A DNA stretch of 64,000 nt from Bradyrhizobium sp. DOA9 (GTDB taxonomy: Bacteria; Pseudomonadota; Alphaproteobacteria; Rhizobiales; Xanthobacteraceae). The stretch's first letter is position 1; the number at the start of each line of letters is the position of its first letter. Under the pieces are notes generated by a model. That model was not told the origin of the DNA and made no database searches. It worked only from the letters and a program-made list of their open reading frames with translations. Below are positions 32,633-41,368 of the stretch, one piece after another. Location of the stretch: NCBI RefSeq assembly GCF_000617845.2, contig NZ_DF820425.1, forward strand, positions 6,516,741 through 6,580,740. Direction: 5' to 3'. The position numbers and the translations under genes are program-made.

Positions 32633-33613
32633 TTAGTCGAACTGCCAATTCGCAGGGACCCAGGCGTAGCCACCGTCGGTTCTCAGTATTCTGCCAAGAC
32701 CGGGGAAGGGATAGTGGAAGCCCAGAACGAGAAGCTTGTCCGTTGCCGCGCGGTCGAAAATACGGCGGCGCGACTGCAGGGCGGCCTCCTTGTCACGATC
32801 GGGGCCTGGTCGCCAATTTCGATCCACATTGACGACCGGATGATATGCGAGATCGGCCGTCAGCAAGAGCTGGTTTGCCCCCGAATGAACGAGGAACGTC
32901 GCCATCCCGGGCGTATGCCCCTCTGCGGCCAACGTCGTCAATCCGGGAACGATCTCGACTCCGGCGCGATACAGCACGGCATCGCTCGCAATCGGTTCTA
33001 CGCTCCGCTTGATGGCCTCGCCGAAACGCCGGCGAAATTCCGCATTCACAGGCATGTACGAAAGATCGGGTTCGCTGCGGACGAAGTAATTCCAATCGGC
33101 TTCGGGCAGATACACGGTGGCACGCGGGAATGATTTGCCGCCGTGGGCGTTTCGTAGATTGCCCACATGGTCGGGATGCGTGTGCGACACGACGACCACA
33201 TCGATGTCCTCCGGCTTCAATCCGACAGCCGCGAGGTTGCCGAACAGTCGCCCACCGTTTGGTCCCATCGTCTGCGCTGCGCCAGCCTCGATGAGAACGC
33301 GACGGCCGCCCGCCTCGATCAAAAGCGTGTTGAGATTGAGCGTCATCACGTCCGTAGGGAGGAACGCGCGGATCAGCGCCTCCCGAAGCTCCATTTCCGG
33401 CGCATCGCCGGCGTAAATGTTGGGCGGGCCAGAAAGGAGCCCGTCGCTGAGCACGGTCGCCTGGATGTCCCCGACGCGAAATCGATAATATCCGGCATTG
33501 TTCGCCGCACTGCCCGGTGCTGCCGCCTTGGTGCCACTGCCGATTGCCAGCGCGGGGAGCGCCGCAGCAGCGGTCAACATGATCTTGCGGCGGTTGATCG
33601 AGTAGGCGCCCAA
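32633..33613 (-). CDS. Exported metallo-beta-lactamase-fold hydrolase
   Basis: Protein of 326 residues with a twin-arginine-like leader (NRRKIMLTAAAALPALAIGS) and a metallo-hydrolase domain with metal site motif VVVSHTHPDHVGN and later AAEGHTPGMATFLV and LTADLAYH. This combination is typical of N-acyl homoserine-lactonase-like or aryl-dialkylphosphatase-like family members. The start is a TTG at 33613 with AAGGAG 6 bases upstream. A LysR regulator diverges from it and probably controls it. The substrate is not known. It begins the non-nif accessory region. Confidence 0.86.
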   Translation of the reverse strand: MGAYSINRRKIMLTAAAALPALAIGSGTKAAAPGSAANNAGYYRFRVGDIQATVLSDGLLSGPPNIYAGDAPEMELREALIRAFLPTDVMTLNLNTLLIEAGGRRVLIEAGAAQTMGPNGGRLFGNLAAVGLKPEDIDVVVVSHTHPDHVGNLRNAHGGKSFPRATVYLPEADWNYFVRSEPDLSYMPVNAEFRRRFGEAIKRSVEPIASDAVLYRAGVEIVPGLTTLAAEGHTPGMATFLVHSGANQLLLTADLAYHPVVNVDRNWRPGPDRDKEAALQSRRRIFDRAATDKLLVLGFHYPFPGLGRILRTDGGYAWVPANWQFD

Positions 33614-33784
33614 GACAAACTCCTTCCGTCATTTCGAATTGCCGAGCGCCGGAGACGCTATCCGGGCGGGTGCGACGCCACGAACCTACGGGATGCGACG
33701 AATTGCAGAAAGTGGCCTACCGCGATAAACGTTATTCACTAACTGGAAAACGTGCATCAGAAGCCAACCTTCGATGAGGAGCCC

Positions 33785-34732
33785 GTGAATCGTCCGTCAA
33801 CCGATGACATCCTCTATCGCGTCGATCTCAACCTGTTGGTGATCTTGAAGACGTTGCTCGAAACGCGCAGCGTCACCAAGACCGCAGAACGAAGCCAAAT
33901 GAGTCAGCCCGCCGTCAGCAGAGCATTGGCAAAGCTGCGCCGGGTCTTTGACGACGCGCTGCTCGTGAAGGCTGGAACGACCATGCGGCCCACAGTCCGC
34001 GGAGGCGAACTTCTCGAACCGATCCAGAAAGCCTTGGCGAGCGTCAGCGACGTCCTCGCCAATCGATCCGAGTTCGACCCGACCTCGAGTGAGCGCGTCT
34101 TTCGCATTGCCACGACCGACTACGGGGCGACCGTCATCCTTCCCCGGCTTGCACATCTCATGGCCTCCGAGGCGCCACGGACAAGCCTCGAGATTACGCC
34201 CGTCGATGCGCAGACTTTCAGGAGCCTTGGAGAGGTGAACATCGACCTCGCCCTTTATAGCGATAACCCGCTCCCGGCCAGCCTTCGTACCCGAGACCTC
34301 TTTCGAGAACGCTTCGCCTGTTTGCTACGCGCCGGCCACCCCGCACTCAGGCGGTCCAAAGCAGGGCGGATGCACCTGGAGGACTACGTGGCATCCTCCC
34401 ACATCCTCGTGACCGTGGTTGGAGGCAGGGCTGGTCCGGTCGATACCGCGCTCGCGATGCTCGGCCATGTCAGGCATGTCGCGGTGCGGTTACCCTATTT
34501 CGCCACGGCAGCTCTTGTGGCGTCGACCTCCGATCTCATCTTGACGATCCCACGCCGTGCCGCGGAAAATTTCTCCGGTGACCCGCGGCTCCGCCTGATC
34601 GAACCTCCCGTGGAGCTTCCCAATTTCGATTATCGGATGGTATGGCACGAGCGAACGCATTCGGAGCCGGACCACGCCTGGCTTCGTCGACTTGTCTTGA
34701 AGGCAGTCCGGTCAAACAAGCGTTCGCCTTGA
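33785..34732 (+). CDS. LysR-type transcriptional regulator
   Basis: LysR regulator of about 315 residues. N-terminal winged HTH: YRVDLNLLVILKTLLETRSV, TKTAERSQMSQPAVSRALAKL. Then a periplasmic-binding-like effector domain with ERFACLLRAGHPAL. The layout resembles the NodD/NahR group. The frame is open to a GTG at 33752, but GTG 33785 has GAGGAG in front, which I prefer. Divergent from the lactamase-fold hydrolase, its most likely target. Confidence 0.88.
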   Translation: MNRPSTDDILYRVDLNLLVILKTLLETRSVTKTAERSQMSQPAVSRALAKLRRVFDDALLVKAGTTMRPTVRGGELLEPIQKALASVSDVLANRSEFDPTSSERVFRIATTDYGATVILPRLAHLMASEAPRTSLEITPVDAQTFRSLGEVNIDLALYSDNPLPASLRTRDLFRERFACLLRAGHPALRRSKAGRMHLEDYVASSHILVTVVGGRAGPVDTALAMLGHVRHVAVRLPYFATAALVASTSDLILTIPRRAAENFSGDPRLRLIEPPVELPNFDYRMVWHERTHSEPDHAWLRRLVLKAVRSNKRSP

Positions 34733-34815
34733 TCAAGGAAAATCGAGGCCTTCGGCGCTGTCGAAATGCCTGTCCATTGCAGGTGCATCCTTCCTTTGAT
34801 CCAACGCTCAGCCGT

Positions 34816-34902
34816 TCAATAAACGAAGACCGCGCCGACCGCGAGCAAAGCGGCCACGAGAGCAACACGAATGCCGAAGTCGAAGGCGGCGATCCATCGC
34901 AT
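34816..34902 (-). CDS. Putative 28-residue single-span membrane peptide
   Basis: Short frame on the minus strand just after the molybdenum-hydroxylase large subunit (stop 34931). It starts at ATG 34902 with GGAGG 6 bases upstream. The product begins MRWIAAFDFGIRV, then a hydrophobic stretch rich in Ala/Val/Leu to the end. One membrane helix is predicted by eye. There is no known family. It may be a small membrane partner of the hydroxylase, or chance. The rest of 34733-34930 shows nothing. Confidence 0.4.
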   Translation of the reverse strand: MRWIAAFDFGIRVALVAALLAVGAVFVY

Positions 34903-34930
34903 CAGGGGCCTCCAAAGCCGCCGCGCAAAA

Positions 34931-37117
34931 TCATATGACGAACGGAAGACTGCTCGTTGGTCGCCCGGTCAGACTTAAAAGCGCATTGGCGACGGCGGGA
35001 GCGATCGGCGGGACCCCGGGCTCGCCTATGCCTGTCGGAGTCTTCTTCGACGGTACGATGTGGACTTCTACCGCCGGCGCCTCGTCCATACGGAGAACCC
35101 TGTAAGCGTCGAAGTTCGTCTCTTGCGGGGTACCGTTATCAAGCGTAATTCGCCCATAAAGGGCCGCACCAAGTCCGAAGCAAACGCCACCCTCGATCTG
35201 TGCAGCGATCTGATTCGGCGCGATGGCGATGCCGCAATCGACCGCACACACCACCCGGCGAACCCTGAGATTCTCTCCGAGCACCGAGACTTCGGCGACC
35301 TGGGCCACGACGGTGCCAAAGCATTCGTGCACGGCGAGCCCCCGCGCCCATCCGGCGTCCAATGGACTCCCCCACCCCGCCTTCTTGCAGACAAGATCCA
35401 GCACGGCGAGCTTGCGGACATCACCCACTTTCGTAAAGATTGCGCGGCGATACTCGGCCGGGTCCCGCTTCGCGCGTCGCGCCAGTTGGTCGACCGTGTG
35501 CTCCATGACCATCGCCGACTGGGAATTGCCGACCGAACGCCATAAGCCTGGAGGCACACCGAGCTTCGGGGTGAAAATCTTGCCGTCAACCACGCTGGCC
35601 ACCGACAGATACGGTGAATTCTTCACGCCGTGGGTGGGGAGCTCGTTGGCGCCGAAAGGAACAATCGCTTGCGACACGATGTTGTGACGCCAGGCGAGCG
35701 GCAGCCCTCCTTCGCCGCATTTAATGGAGACCATATGATGTGCCATCGGACGGTAATATCCGCTGCTCATATCGTCTTCGCGCGTCCAGACGAGCTTGAC
35801 AGGGCGACCACCGCCGACATGACGGGCGATGTTGACGCATTCGACGATATAGTCGGACGTCAACGTGCCCCGACGTCCGAATGATCCACCTGCCGGAAGC
35901 GTCTCGATCTCCACCATGCCCGGAAGCGTGATCGCGGCCAAGGCGCAGTTGATCTGATCGACCGTCTGAACCTGCGCGGCGAATGTAAGCTTCACTCTGC
36001 GTCCGTCGACCGACGCAACGCAGTTCATCGGTTCCATGGGGGCATGTGCAAGATAAGGGAAATCGAACGACGCTTCGAACAACTCGCCGTCGAAGGCATC
36101 GTCGACCTTGCCTTTTGTCTGGAATGCCGACCCGGTCACATCGGTCTTTCCCTTCGCGATTTCACGATAGAGCGCTCGCAGCGCATCGGAAGATCGCGTC
36201 TCGGCCTTTGCATCGTCCCACTCGACCTTGAGGGCGTTGCGCCCGAGACAGGCGGACCATGTATCTTGGGCGACAACGGCAACGCCGCTCGCGATCTCGA
36301 AAACGTCGACGACGCCGGGCACCTTTCGCGCCGCCGCCATGTCGGCGCGGCCGACCTTGCCGCCGAAATGAGGAGGATGGGCGACCATCGCCACGAGCAT
36401 GTTCGGAAGCCGGACATCCTGCGTATACAGCTCGGTGCCACTGCTCTTGGACTGGCTGTCCTTACGGCGCACGATCTCCGTGCCGATCAGCCTGTAGTCC
36501 TTTGGATCCTTGAGCTTGGGATGCTCGGGTGGCGTGATCTTCGCCGCGTCAGCGAGCAGATCGGCGAAGGTCTCGCTGCGTTGGGAGGCCGAGTGATACA
36601 CGACGCCGTTCCGCACGCCGATCGATTCGACCGGCAGAACCCATTTCCGCGCAAAGGCCTGGACGAACATCGCCCGCGCTGCAGCACCGGCCTGACGAAG
36701 CTGGTCCCAGGAGCCCGCGATCGCCTGCGAGGCTCCGGTCCCCTGAATCCCGAGGGTTGCATCCCGATATACGGCGGCATTCGCGGGCGCGGTCTCGAAT
36801 CTCACCATCTCCCAGTCGGCGTCCAACTCCTCCGCGACGATCGCGGCCAGGCCGGCATGGCTACCTTGGCCCATTTCCTGGTAGCGGTTGACGACCGTGA
36901 CCCAGCCCGTTTCGTCGATCTTGATGAACGGCCCGAACGCGCCTGGATCGGCGGCTCGAGCACCGATGCTCAGCGCGCCGGCGGCGATGGCGCCAAAGTT
37001 GGTCGCGGCATAGCCGACCACCAAAGCTCCGCCCAGCAAGCTGCCACCCAGGACCAGGCGGCGGCGGGTGAACACCTTTGGCCGTTGCGCTTCCTCTTCG
37101 AACTTGCGCTCCGACAT
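34931..37117 (-). CDS. Molybdenum hydroxylase large subunit (IorB type)
   Basis: Molybdopterin-binding subunit of 728 residues of the xanthine dehydrogenase family, resembling isoquinoline 1-oxidoreductase beta (IorB). A twin-arginine-type leader (RRRLVLGGSLLGGALVV) precedes the domain, so the enzyme is probably exported. Motifs: QEMGQGSHAGLAAIVAEEL, LPAGGSFGRRG, HAPMEPMNC and the C-terminal GIGEPGVPPIAPAVANAL, whose Glu is the usual catalytic base of the GxGEP loop. The ATG at 37117 overlaps the small-subunit stop. It hydroxylates an N-heterocycle or aldehyde. The substrate is unknown. Confidence 0.9.
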   Translation of the reverse strand: MSERKFEEEAQRPKVFTRRRLVLGGSLLGGALVVGYAATNFGAIAAGALSIGARAADPGAFGPFIKIDETGWVTVVNRYQEMGQGSHAGLAAIVAEELDADWEMVRFETAPANAAVYRDATLGIQGTGASQAIAGSWDQLRQAGAAARAMFVQAFARKWVLPVESIGVRNGVVYHSASQRSETFADLLADAAKITPPEHPKLKDPKDYRLIGTEIVRRKDSQSKSSGTELYTQDVRLPNMLVAMVAHPPHFGGKVGRADMAAARKVPGVVDVFEIASGVAVVAQDTWSACLGRNALKVEWDDAKAETRSSDALRALYREIAKGKTDVTGSAFQTKGKVDDAFDGELFEASFDFPYLAHAPMEPMNCVASVDGRRVKLTFAAQVQTVDQINCALAAITLPGMVEIETLPAGGSFGRRGTLTSDYIVECVNIARHVGGGRPVKLVWTREDDMSSGYYRPMAHHMVSIKCGEGGLPLAWRHNIVSQAIVPFGANELPTHGVKNSPYLSVASVVDGKIFTPKLGVPPGLWRSVGNSQSAMVMEHTVDQLARRAKRDPAEYRRAIFTKVGDVRKLAVLDLVCKKAGWGSPLDAGWARGLAVHECFGTVVAQVAEVSVLGENLRVRRVVCAVDCGIAIAPNQIAAQIEGGVCFGLGAALYGRITLDNGTPQETNFDAYRVLRMDEAPAVEVHIVPSKKTPTGIGEPGVPPIAPAVANALLSLTGRPTSSLPFVI

Positions 37118-37560
37118 CACGCCACTCCCGCGGCATCCTTGATCGCCGCTTTGATGCGCCGGTAGGTCCCACAGCGGCATATGTTGCCGCTCATGGCGGC
37201 ATCGATGTCGGTATCCGTCGGCTTCGGCTTTTCATCGAGAAGCGCCGCCGCCTGCATGATCTGCCCGGACTGGCAATAGCCGCATTGGGGAACGTCGTGC
37301 TTGACCCAGGCGACGAGCAATGGATGCCCCGCACTCACGCCTTCGATCGTTCTGATCTTCATGCCTTGCGCCTCGGCCGCAGGCACGGAGCACGAACGCG
37401 CAGCTTTGCCGTTCAAGTGTACGGTGCACGCTCCACATTGCGCGATCCCGCAGCCGAATTTCGTTCCACTCAAATTCAGATGGTCTCGAAGAACCCAGAG
37501 GAGCGGCATGTTCGGATCGCCATCGAATTCCCGATCCTCGCTATTGACGTTGAGCTTCAT
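37117..37560 (-). CDS. Molybdenum hydroxylase [2Fe-2S] subunit (IorA type)
   Basis: Subunit of 147 residues with two [2Fe-2S] clusters: C37, C42, C45 and C57 (plant-type, GCGIAQCGAC), and C93, C96, C128 and C130 (CGYCQ...NICRC). It transfers electrons from the molybdenum centre in the large subunit. The ATG at 37560 follows GGCTC-rich leader sequence. An inverted-repeat operator lies 39-53 bp upstream. First gene of the iorAB pair. Confidence 0.93.
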   Translation of the reverse strand: MKLNVNSEDREFDGDPNMPLLWVLRDHLNLSGTKFGCGIAQCGACTVHLNGKAARSCSVPAAEAQGMKIRTIEGVSAGHPLLVAWVKHDVPQCGYCQSGQIMQAAALLDEKPKPTDTDIDAAMSGNICRCGTYRRIKAAIKDAAGVA

Positions 37561-37598
37561 CGACGAGCCTCTTAATTGCACTTCATGCAGGAATATAA

Positions 37599-37613
37599 TC
37601 GCACTGAGTGTAA
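37599..37613. promoter_or_regulatory. TetR-type operator upstream of iorAB
   Basis: TCGCACT-G-AGTGTAA, an imperfect inverted repeat of the motif also found near the tetR gene. It lies 39 bp upstream of the small-subunit ATG. Confidence 0.6.
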
Positions 37614-37731
37614 ATTTCAAGTCGCTCGGGGAATGATTTCGCTTTGATGCCGGCACCGACGTCATACCGGTGCTCTGCCGAGCAAAGCCCGTGCGGAATG
37701 GACGAGAGTTCGGCTTCCGGACGCCGTCGCT

Positions 37732-38634
37732 TCACCGAGACGCGGCAGACCTCTCAGAGTCGGCGCTGAATGACCTCAAGAGAACGCTCGCCGCCCCAAG
37801 CCGCGTCTGCGCCTGGATCGAGATTGGAATGTAGAGGTCCATCTTGGCGGCTCGACCGAATGTTATCGTGATTCGATCAACGTCGGCGTTCGGAGACGCA
37901 CCTCGCGCCCTGCTTCCTTCGCCAATCCGCCCGGCCACGGGCTTGACGATCGCTCGGCAGATGGTCGTGCTTCCGGCAAGACCGTTTTGTACGGTGGTCC
38001 CTGTCCCTTGCGGCTCGAACTTGACGTCATATCGTCTCAGACCGTCAAAGATCGACAACGTCCGATCACACACTGCCCCTCGCGCTCCTCCTTCGATCGT
38101 AGCGGCCCCCAACAGGAAAGCGCTCAAGGGATCGACGATCGCCATAAGATGTTTCGGCTCGATCGGAATTTGGCTCGAATCCGGGACCAGCGGCGGTTCG
38201 ACCGCCATAGTCTTGACAACGCCCTCGCTCATGCCGAGCTTCACCCTCTGCCGGCGCGAACCGCTTCGATGATCGAGATTGAATTCGGTCGGGACGAAGC
38301 GCCCTGCGTCGTGAGTGCCGGTAGAGGACGCGACACCTGCAGAATCGCTCAAGAGCCGCATGGCTCCGGAAACCCGATAATCGACTTGCGCAGAGTAGGC
38401 ATTGCCGCGGAGCGTCACAGACAAAGTCGCATTGGCCAATGGCAAACCTGCAAACGACACCGCGTAGGAAGCACGCACGTCACCCTCGGCGGCGCTCGCG
38501 CCCGAGGCGCCGCACACGGCCGAACACATTCCTAGGACGAGTGCTGCACGCGGCAAGAAGGCAAGTGAAACGCGTGTGTACACGATTGCGATCGGATATC
38601 GACGTACACTTCTCCGGTCGATGCTCAAGCTCAT
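37732..38634 (-). CDS. Exported DUF3108-like protein
   Basis: Protein of 300 residues with an N-terminal signal-type segment (FLPRAALVLGMCSAVCGAS, then ASA-AEG) and a DUF3108-like beta-rich body (YAVSFAGLPLANATLSVTLR, YDVKFEPQGTG). DUF3108 proteins are periplasmic and of unknown function. The ATG at 38634 is 10 bp after the SRPBCC lipoprotein stop, so they share a transcript. The family call is by motif memory. Confidence 0.72.
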   Translation of the reverse strand: MSLSIDRRSVRRYPIAIVYTRVSLAFLPRAALVLGMCSAVCGASGASAAEGDVRASYAVSFAGLPLANATLSVTLRGNAYSAQVDYRVSGAMRLLSDSAGVASSTGTHDAGRFVPTEFNLDHRSGSRRQRVKLGMSEGVVKTMAVEPPLVPDSSQIPIEPKHLMAIVDPLSAFLLGAATIEGGARGAVCDRTLSIFDGLRRYDVKFEPQGTGTTVQNGLAGSTTICRAIVKPVAGRIGEGSRARGASPNADVDRITITFGRAAKMDLYIPISIQAQTRLGAASVLLRSFSADSERSAASR

Positions 38635-38644
38635 CCACTCCCGC

Positions 38645-39301
38645 TCAGGACGACCGCGCGCTTCGCTTCTGAGCGAGGTCCGCCACCGCCTTGTCCCGCA
38701 TTGCCTGCAGGCCGACCTCCATGAACCTGCGGAAATCGTTCTGGACGTAGGGCCGGATGAGATAGCCGTCCGGCCAGATCTTGGGCCGGAACGAATAGGT
38801 CCAGCGCACGCGGGTCGCCTGGCCGTTACCAATGAACTCCAGCTCGCTCACCGCATACCTGATGTAGCGCCCAGTACGGTTGGTCAGATTCCATATCTGA
38901 TATTGCAGGAGCTGCGGGTTGCGATCCGTAATCTCTTCCAGCGCGCTGTTGTTGTCCGAGAACACGACTCGCCGGCGGTCGCCTGGCTTGCTCCAGCCAC
39001 CACCCAGCGACTCGGTGCTCACTACACCGGGCACATTGTCCGTTCCGGTCAGAAATGAGCCGAACGCCGCGGCGCCGCGGTCGGCGAACCAAGTCGTCAC
39101 GGCAGCCAAGGGTGCCTGGATTTCCGTCTCGACGCTGATCTTCTCGAAATCTGCATTGCGCTCAAGCTCCGGCCGGGCGACATCCTGTGCTTGGTTGAGG
39201 CTCGCTGTAGACGACACCGGATCGGCGCCGATCAGGGACGCGCCGCACCCGCCCAGAGCCAGTGAGACGACGGCGCAAATCGAGAAAGCGCCCCGTCTCA
39301 T
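38645..39301 (-). CDS. SRPBCC-family lipoprotein
   Basis: Protein of 218 residues with a lipobox (SLALGGCGAS, Cys near 19) and an SRPBCC (START-like, polyketide-cyclase) domain: ISVETEIQAPLAAVTTWFAD at the start of the fold and the C-terminal helix FRRFMEVGLQAMRDKAVADL. The fold binds hydrophobic ligands. The ATG at 39301 overlaps the SDR stop (ATGA). Probably a periplasmic ligand-binding lipoprotein in the same operon. Confidence 0.8.
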   Translation of the reverse strand: MRRGAFSICAVVSLALGGCGASLIGADPVSSTASLNQAQDVARPELERNADFEKISVETEIQAPLAAVTTWFADRGAAAFGSFLTGTDNVPGVVSTESLGGGWSKPGDRRRVVFSDNNSALEEITDRNPQLLQYQIWNLTNRTGRYIRYAVSELEFIGNGQATRVRWTYSFRPKIWPDGYLIRPYVQNDFRRFMEVGLQAMRDKAVADLAQKRSARSS

Positions 39302-40212
39302 GAAAAGCGAACGCCTGTGAGCTTTTCGGAAAGCTCCCAGAGCCGCGCGGACGCGGACGCGTCTGTGGCTTGCCGGGGTACTCGAGCGGCGGCTGGTGCG
39401 CCGCGGGTCTCGCCCAGACTGTCCGGACCGTAATAGCCTCCGGGTTCGGCGAGCGGAGACGTCGCCGCGAACAACGTCGGCAGCGCCCCTTGAGCTGGCG
39501 ATTGGAACAGGAACCAGAGGAAGGACCGAGCGAAGCCCTGCAAGCTGCGAGCTCCGGCGCCGTTTGGAATCAGCTCGGTGCGGGCGATGCCGGGATGCGC
39601 GGCGATGCTCCTGATTCCCCATCCGGAGACATCGCTTCTCGTCTGAAGCGCGAACGCGAACATGAGGCACGCGAGCTTTGATCGACTGTAAACCCGCATG
39701 GGTCTGTACTCGCGCTCCGCCTGAAGATCGTCGAAGTCGATGACACCGCTCCAGGCGGCCAGGCTCGAAACGTTGATGACGCGCGGCTCCTTTCCGTTGC
39801 GCAACAGCGGAAGGAGTTCCGCCGTCAGCGCAAAGTGGCCAAGATAGTTGGTCCCGAACTGGAGCTCGAAGGCGTCGCCCGTCACCTTCCGCAGCGGCGG
39901 GGCCATGACGGCGGCGTTGTTGATGAGCATGTCGAGGCTCGACCGTTGGGCCCGCATCCGACAGCCAAAATCCTTCACCGACTTCAGGCTCGCGAGGTCG
40001 AGCTCTTCAAAGCGGATCTTGGCGTCGGGAAATGCCGCACGGATCCGTGCAATAGCGCTCGAGCCCTTCTCCGGACTGCGGCCTGCGATGATGATCTCAC
40101 AGCGGGCACGGGCCAATGCCAATGCGTCTTCAAAGCCAATTCCCCCCGTTCCCGTAACGACGGCTGACCGCCCCAATTGAGATGGAATATCTTTGACGGA
40201 CCAATCCGGCAT
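39298..40212 (-). CDS. SDR oxidoreductase (retinol-dehydrogenase-like)
   Basis: Short-chain dehydrogenase of 304 residues: VVTGTGGIGFEDALALARAR (nucleotide loop), LDMLINNAAVMAPP, GTNYLGHFALTAELLPLL and the catalytic VYSRSKLACLMFAF. Similar to retinol/protochlorophyllide-type SDRs. Head of the SDR-SRPBCC-DUF3108 operon, divergent from tetR, with two operator copies between them. Substrate unknown. Confidence 0.87.
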   Translation of the reverse strand: MPDWSVKDIPSQLGRSAVVTGTGGIGFEDALALARARCEIIIAGRSPEKGSSAIARIRAAFPDAKIRFEELDLASLKSVKDFGCRMRAQRSSLDMLINNAAVMAPPLRKVTGDAFELQFGTNYLGHFALTAELLPLLRNGKEPRVINVSSLAAWSGVIDFDDLQAEREYRPMRVYSRSKLACLMFAFALQTRSDVSGWGIRSIAAHPGIARTELIPNGAGARSLQGFARSFLWFLFQSPAQGALPTLFAATSPLAEPGGYYGPDSLGETRGAPAAARVPRQATDASASARLWELSEKLTGVRFS

Positions 40213-40252
40213 GGCTTCCCTGTACGTTCACTAAGCTGGCACATGGCACTTA

Positions 40253-40267
40253 TTACACTAAGTGTAT
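40253..40267. promoter_or_regulatory. TetR-type operator 1, SDR-tetR spacer
   Basis: TTACACT-A-AGTGTAT, a nearly perfect inverted repeat 40 bp upstream of the SDR start. Confidence 0.65.
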
Positions 40268-40273
40268 TTTTTA

Positions 40274-40288
40274 TTGCACTACGTGCGA
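40274..40288. promoter_or_regulatory. TetR-type operator 2, SDR-tetR spacer
   Basis: TTGCACT-A-CGTGCGA, a second copy 6 bp away from operator 1. Confidence 0.6.
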
Positions 40289-40438
40289 TATTACAAGACC
40301 ATTGCGGACACGGGCTGCGCGACCTCTGGCCGCGGACGCGGCGACCAATTGAGGGCCGCGATCGCATCGTGAGCGCAGCCTAAGTGACGGCAGACAATCG
40401 CTTTTTTCTTGCACATTGCTTGCGCAGCGTGTAATATA

Positions 40439-40453
40439 TTACACTGGGTGCGA
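40439..40453. promoter_or_regulatory. TetR-type operator 3, at the tetR start
   Basis: TTACACT-G-GGTGCGA, just 8 bp before the tetR ATG. It overlaps a 16-bp perfect palindrome at 40429-40444. Suits autorepression. Confidence 0.6.
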
Positions 40454-40461
40454 TTTTTTGG

Positions 40462-41076
40462 ATGGGGCTTTCCTTGCCGGCAAAAGTAACGGGGAACGAC
40501 AAAGAGGAGGGTCTTCGCGAGCGCAAACGGCGTGAGACGCTGGCGCGGATCGCAGAAGCAGGCCTCAAGCTGTTCATGACGAATGGCTACGAAGAGACGA
40601 CCCTCGAGGCGATCGCCGAGGCGGCCGGCATTTCGCGGCGGACGTTCTTCTATTACTTCAAGTCGAAAGAAGAGATCTTGCTGGCGTGGCAAAGCCACTT
40701 CACGCAGCTCATCAGGGCTGCGGTGATCGCCGAGCCTTCGGATCAATCTCCAATAGACGCCGTCAAGAATGCTTTGCTGAAATTGACCGGCAACTACAAT
40801 TCGGAGCAGAGCCTTGCCCTCGATCGGGTGATCCGCTCGAGTCCGGCGCTGATTTCCGCAAGTCACGCCAAATATATTGCTCAGGAACAGGCGATCTTCG
40901 AAGCCCTTTGCGTGAAATGGCCGCAGGCCAAGCGGCGGAAATCTCTTCGATATGTCGCCATGGTCGCCGTCGGAGCCCTTCGACTGGCGATCGAATCCTG
41001 GAGCAACGACAACGGCAGGCGACCGCCGGCAGCCTATCTCCGCGAATCCTTCGCAAATTTGCAGAGCGTCCTCTAG
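40462..41076 (+). CDS. TetR-family regulator
   Basis: TetR regulator of 204 residues. N-terminal HTH: ERKRRETLARIAEAGLKLFM, GYEETTLEAIAEAAGISRRT, FFYYFKSKEEILL. The C-terminal ligand domain resembles no named group. Divergent from the SDR operon and upstream of an MFS transporter. The inverted repeats nearby and before three other units make it the likely local repressor. The inducer is not known. Confidence 0.92.
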   Translation: MGLSLPAKVTGNDKEEGLRERKRRETLARIAEAGLKLFMTNGYEETTLEAIAEAAGISRRTFFYYFKSKEEILLAWQSHFTQLIRAAVIAEPSDQSPIDAVKNALLKLTGNYNSEQSLALDRVIRSSPALISASHAKYIAQEQAIFEALCVKWPQAKRRKSLRYVAMVAVGALRLAIESWSNDNGRRPPAAYLRESFANLQSVL

Positions 41077-41368
41077 AAGGGACGGCCTCGGAGTGACCAG
41101 GGTCGCTGGGCCGCTTCTCCAGCGAGCCATGGTCGAGCGCCTCCCCCGAAGAGGATGCATCGGCAGTCACCGCCCGAGCGATCGCACGACACGCGAGCCT
41201 CCGATCGACCAAGCCGGTGCGACACTTGGTGTCTTGTACCGCCGGGCAGACGTATCTACTAGCGGGCATCGGCAATCGGCCGCCTTCTTTTGCAGACACT
41301 ATCCGGCAAGAGAAACATCCTTTGGCATGACGAAAGGCGTCACGCATTTAACGTAAAGGCCGGACCTC

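Noticed and set aside
41221..41233. GACAC-TTG-GTGTC palindrome before the MFS gene as a TetR operator
   Set aside because: The half-sites differ from TTRCACT/AGTGYRA at several positions and the spacing is different; kept only as a note.
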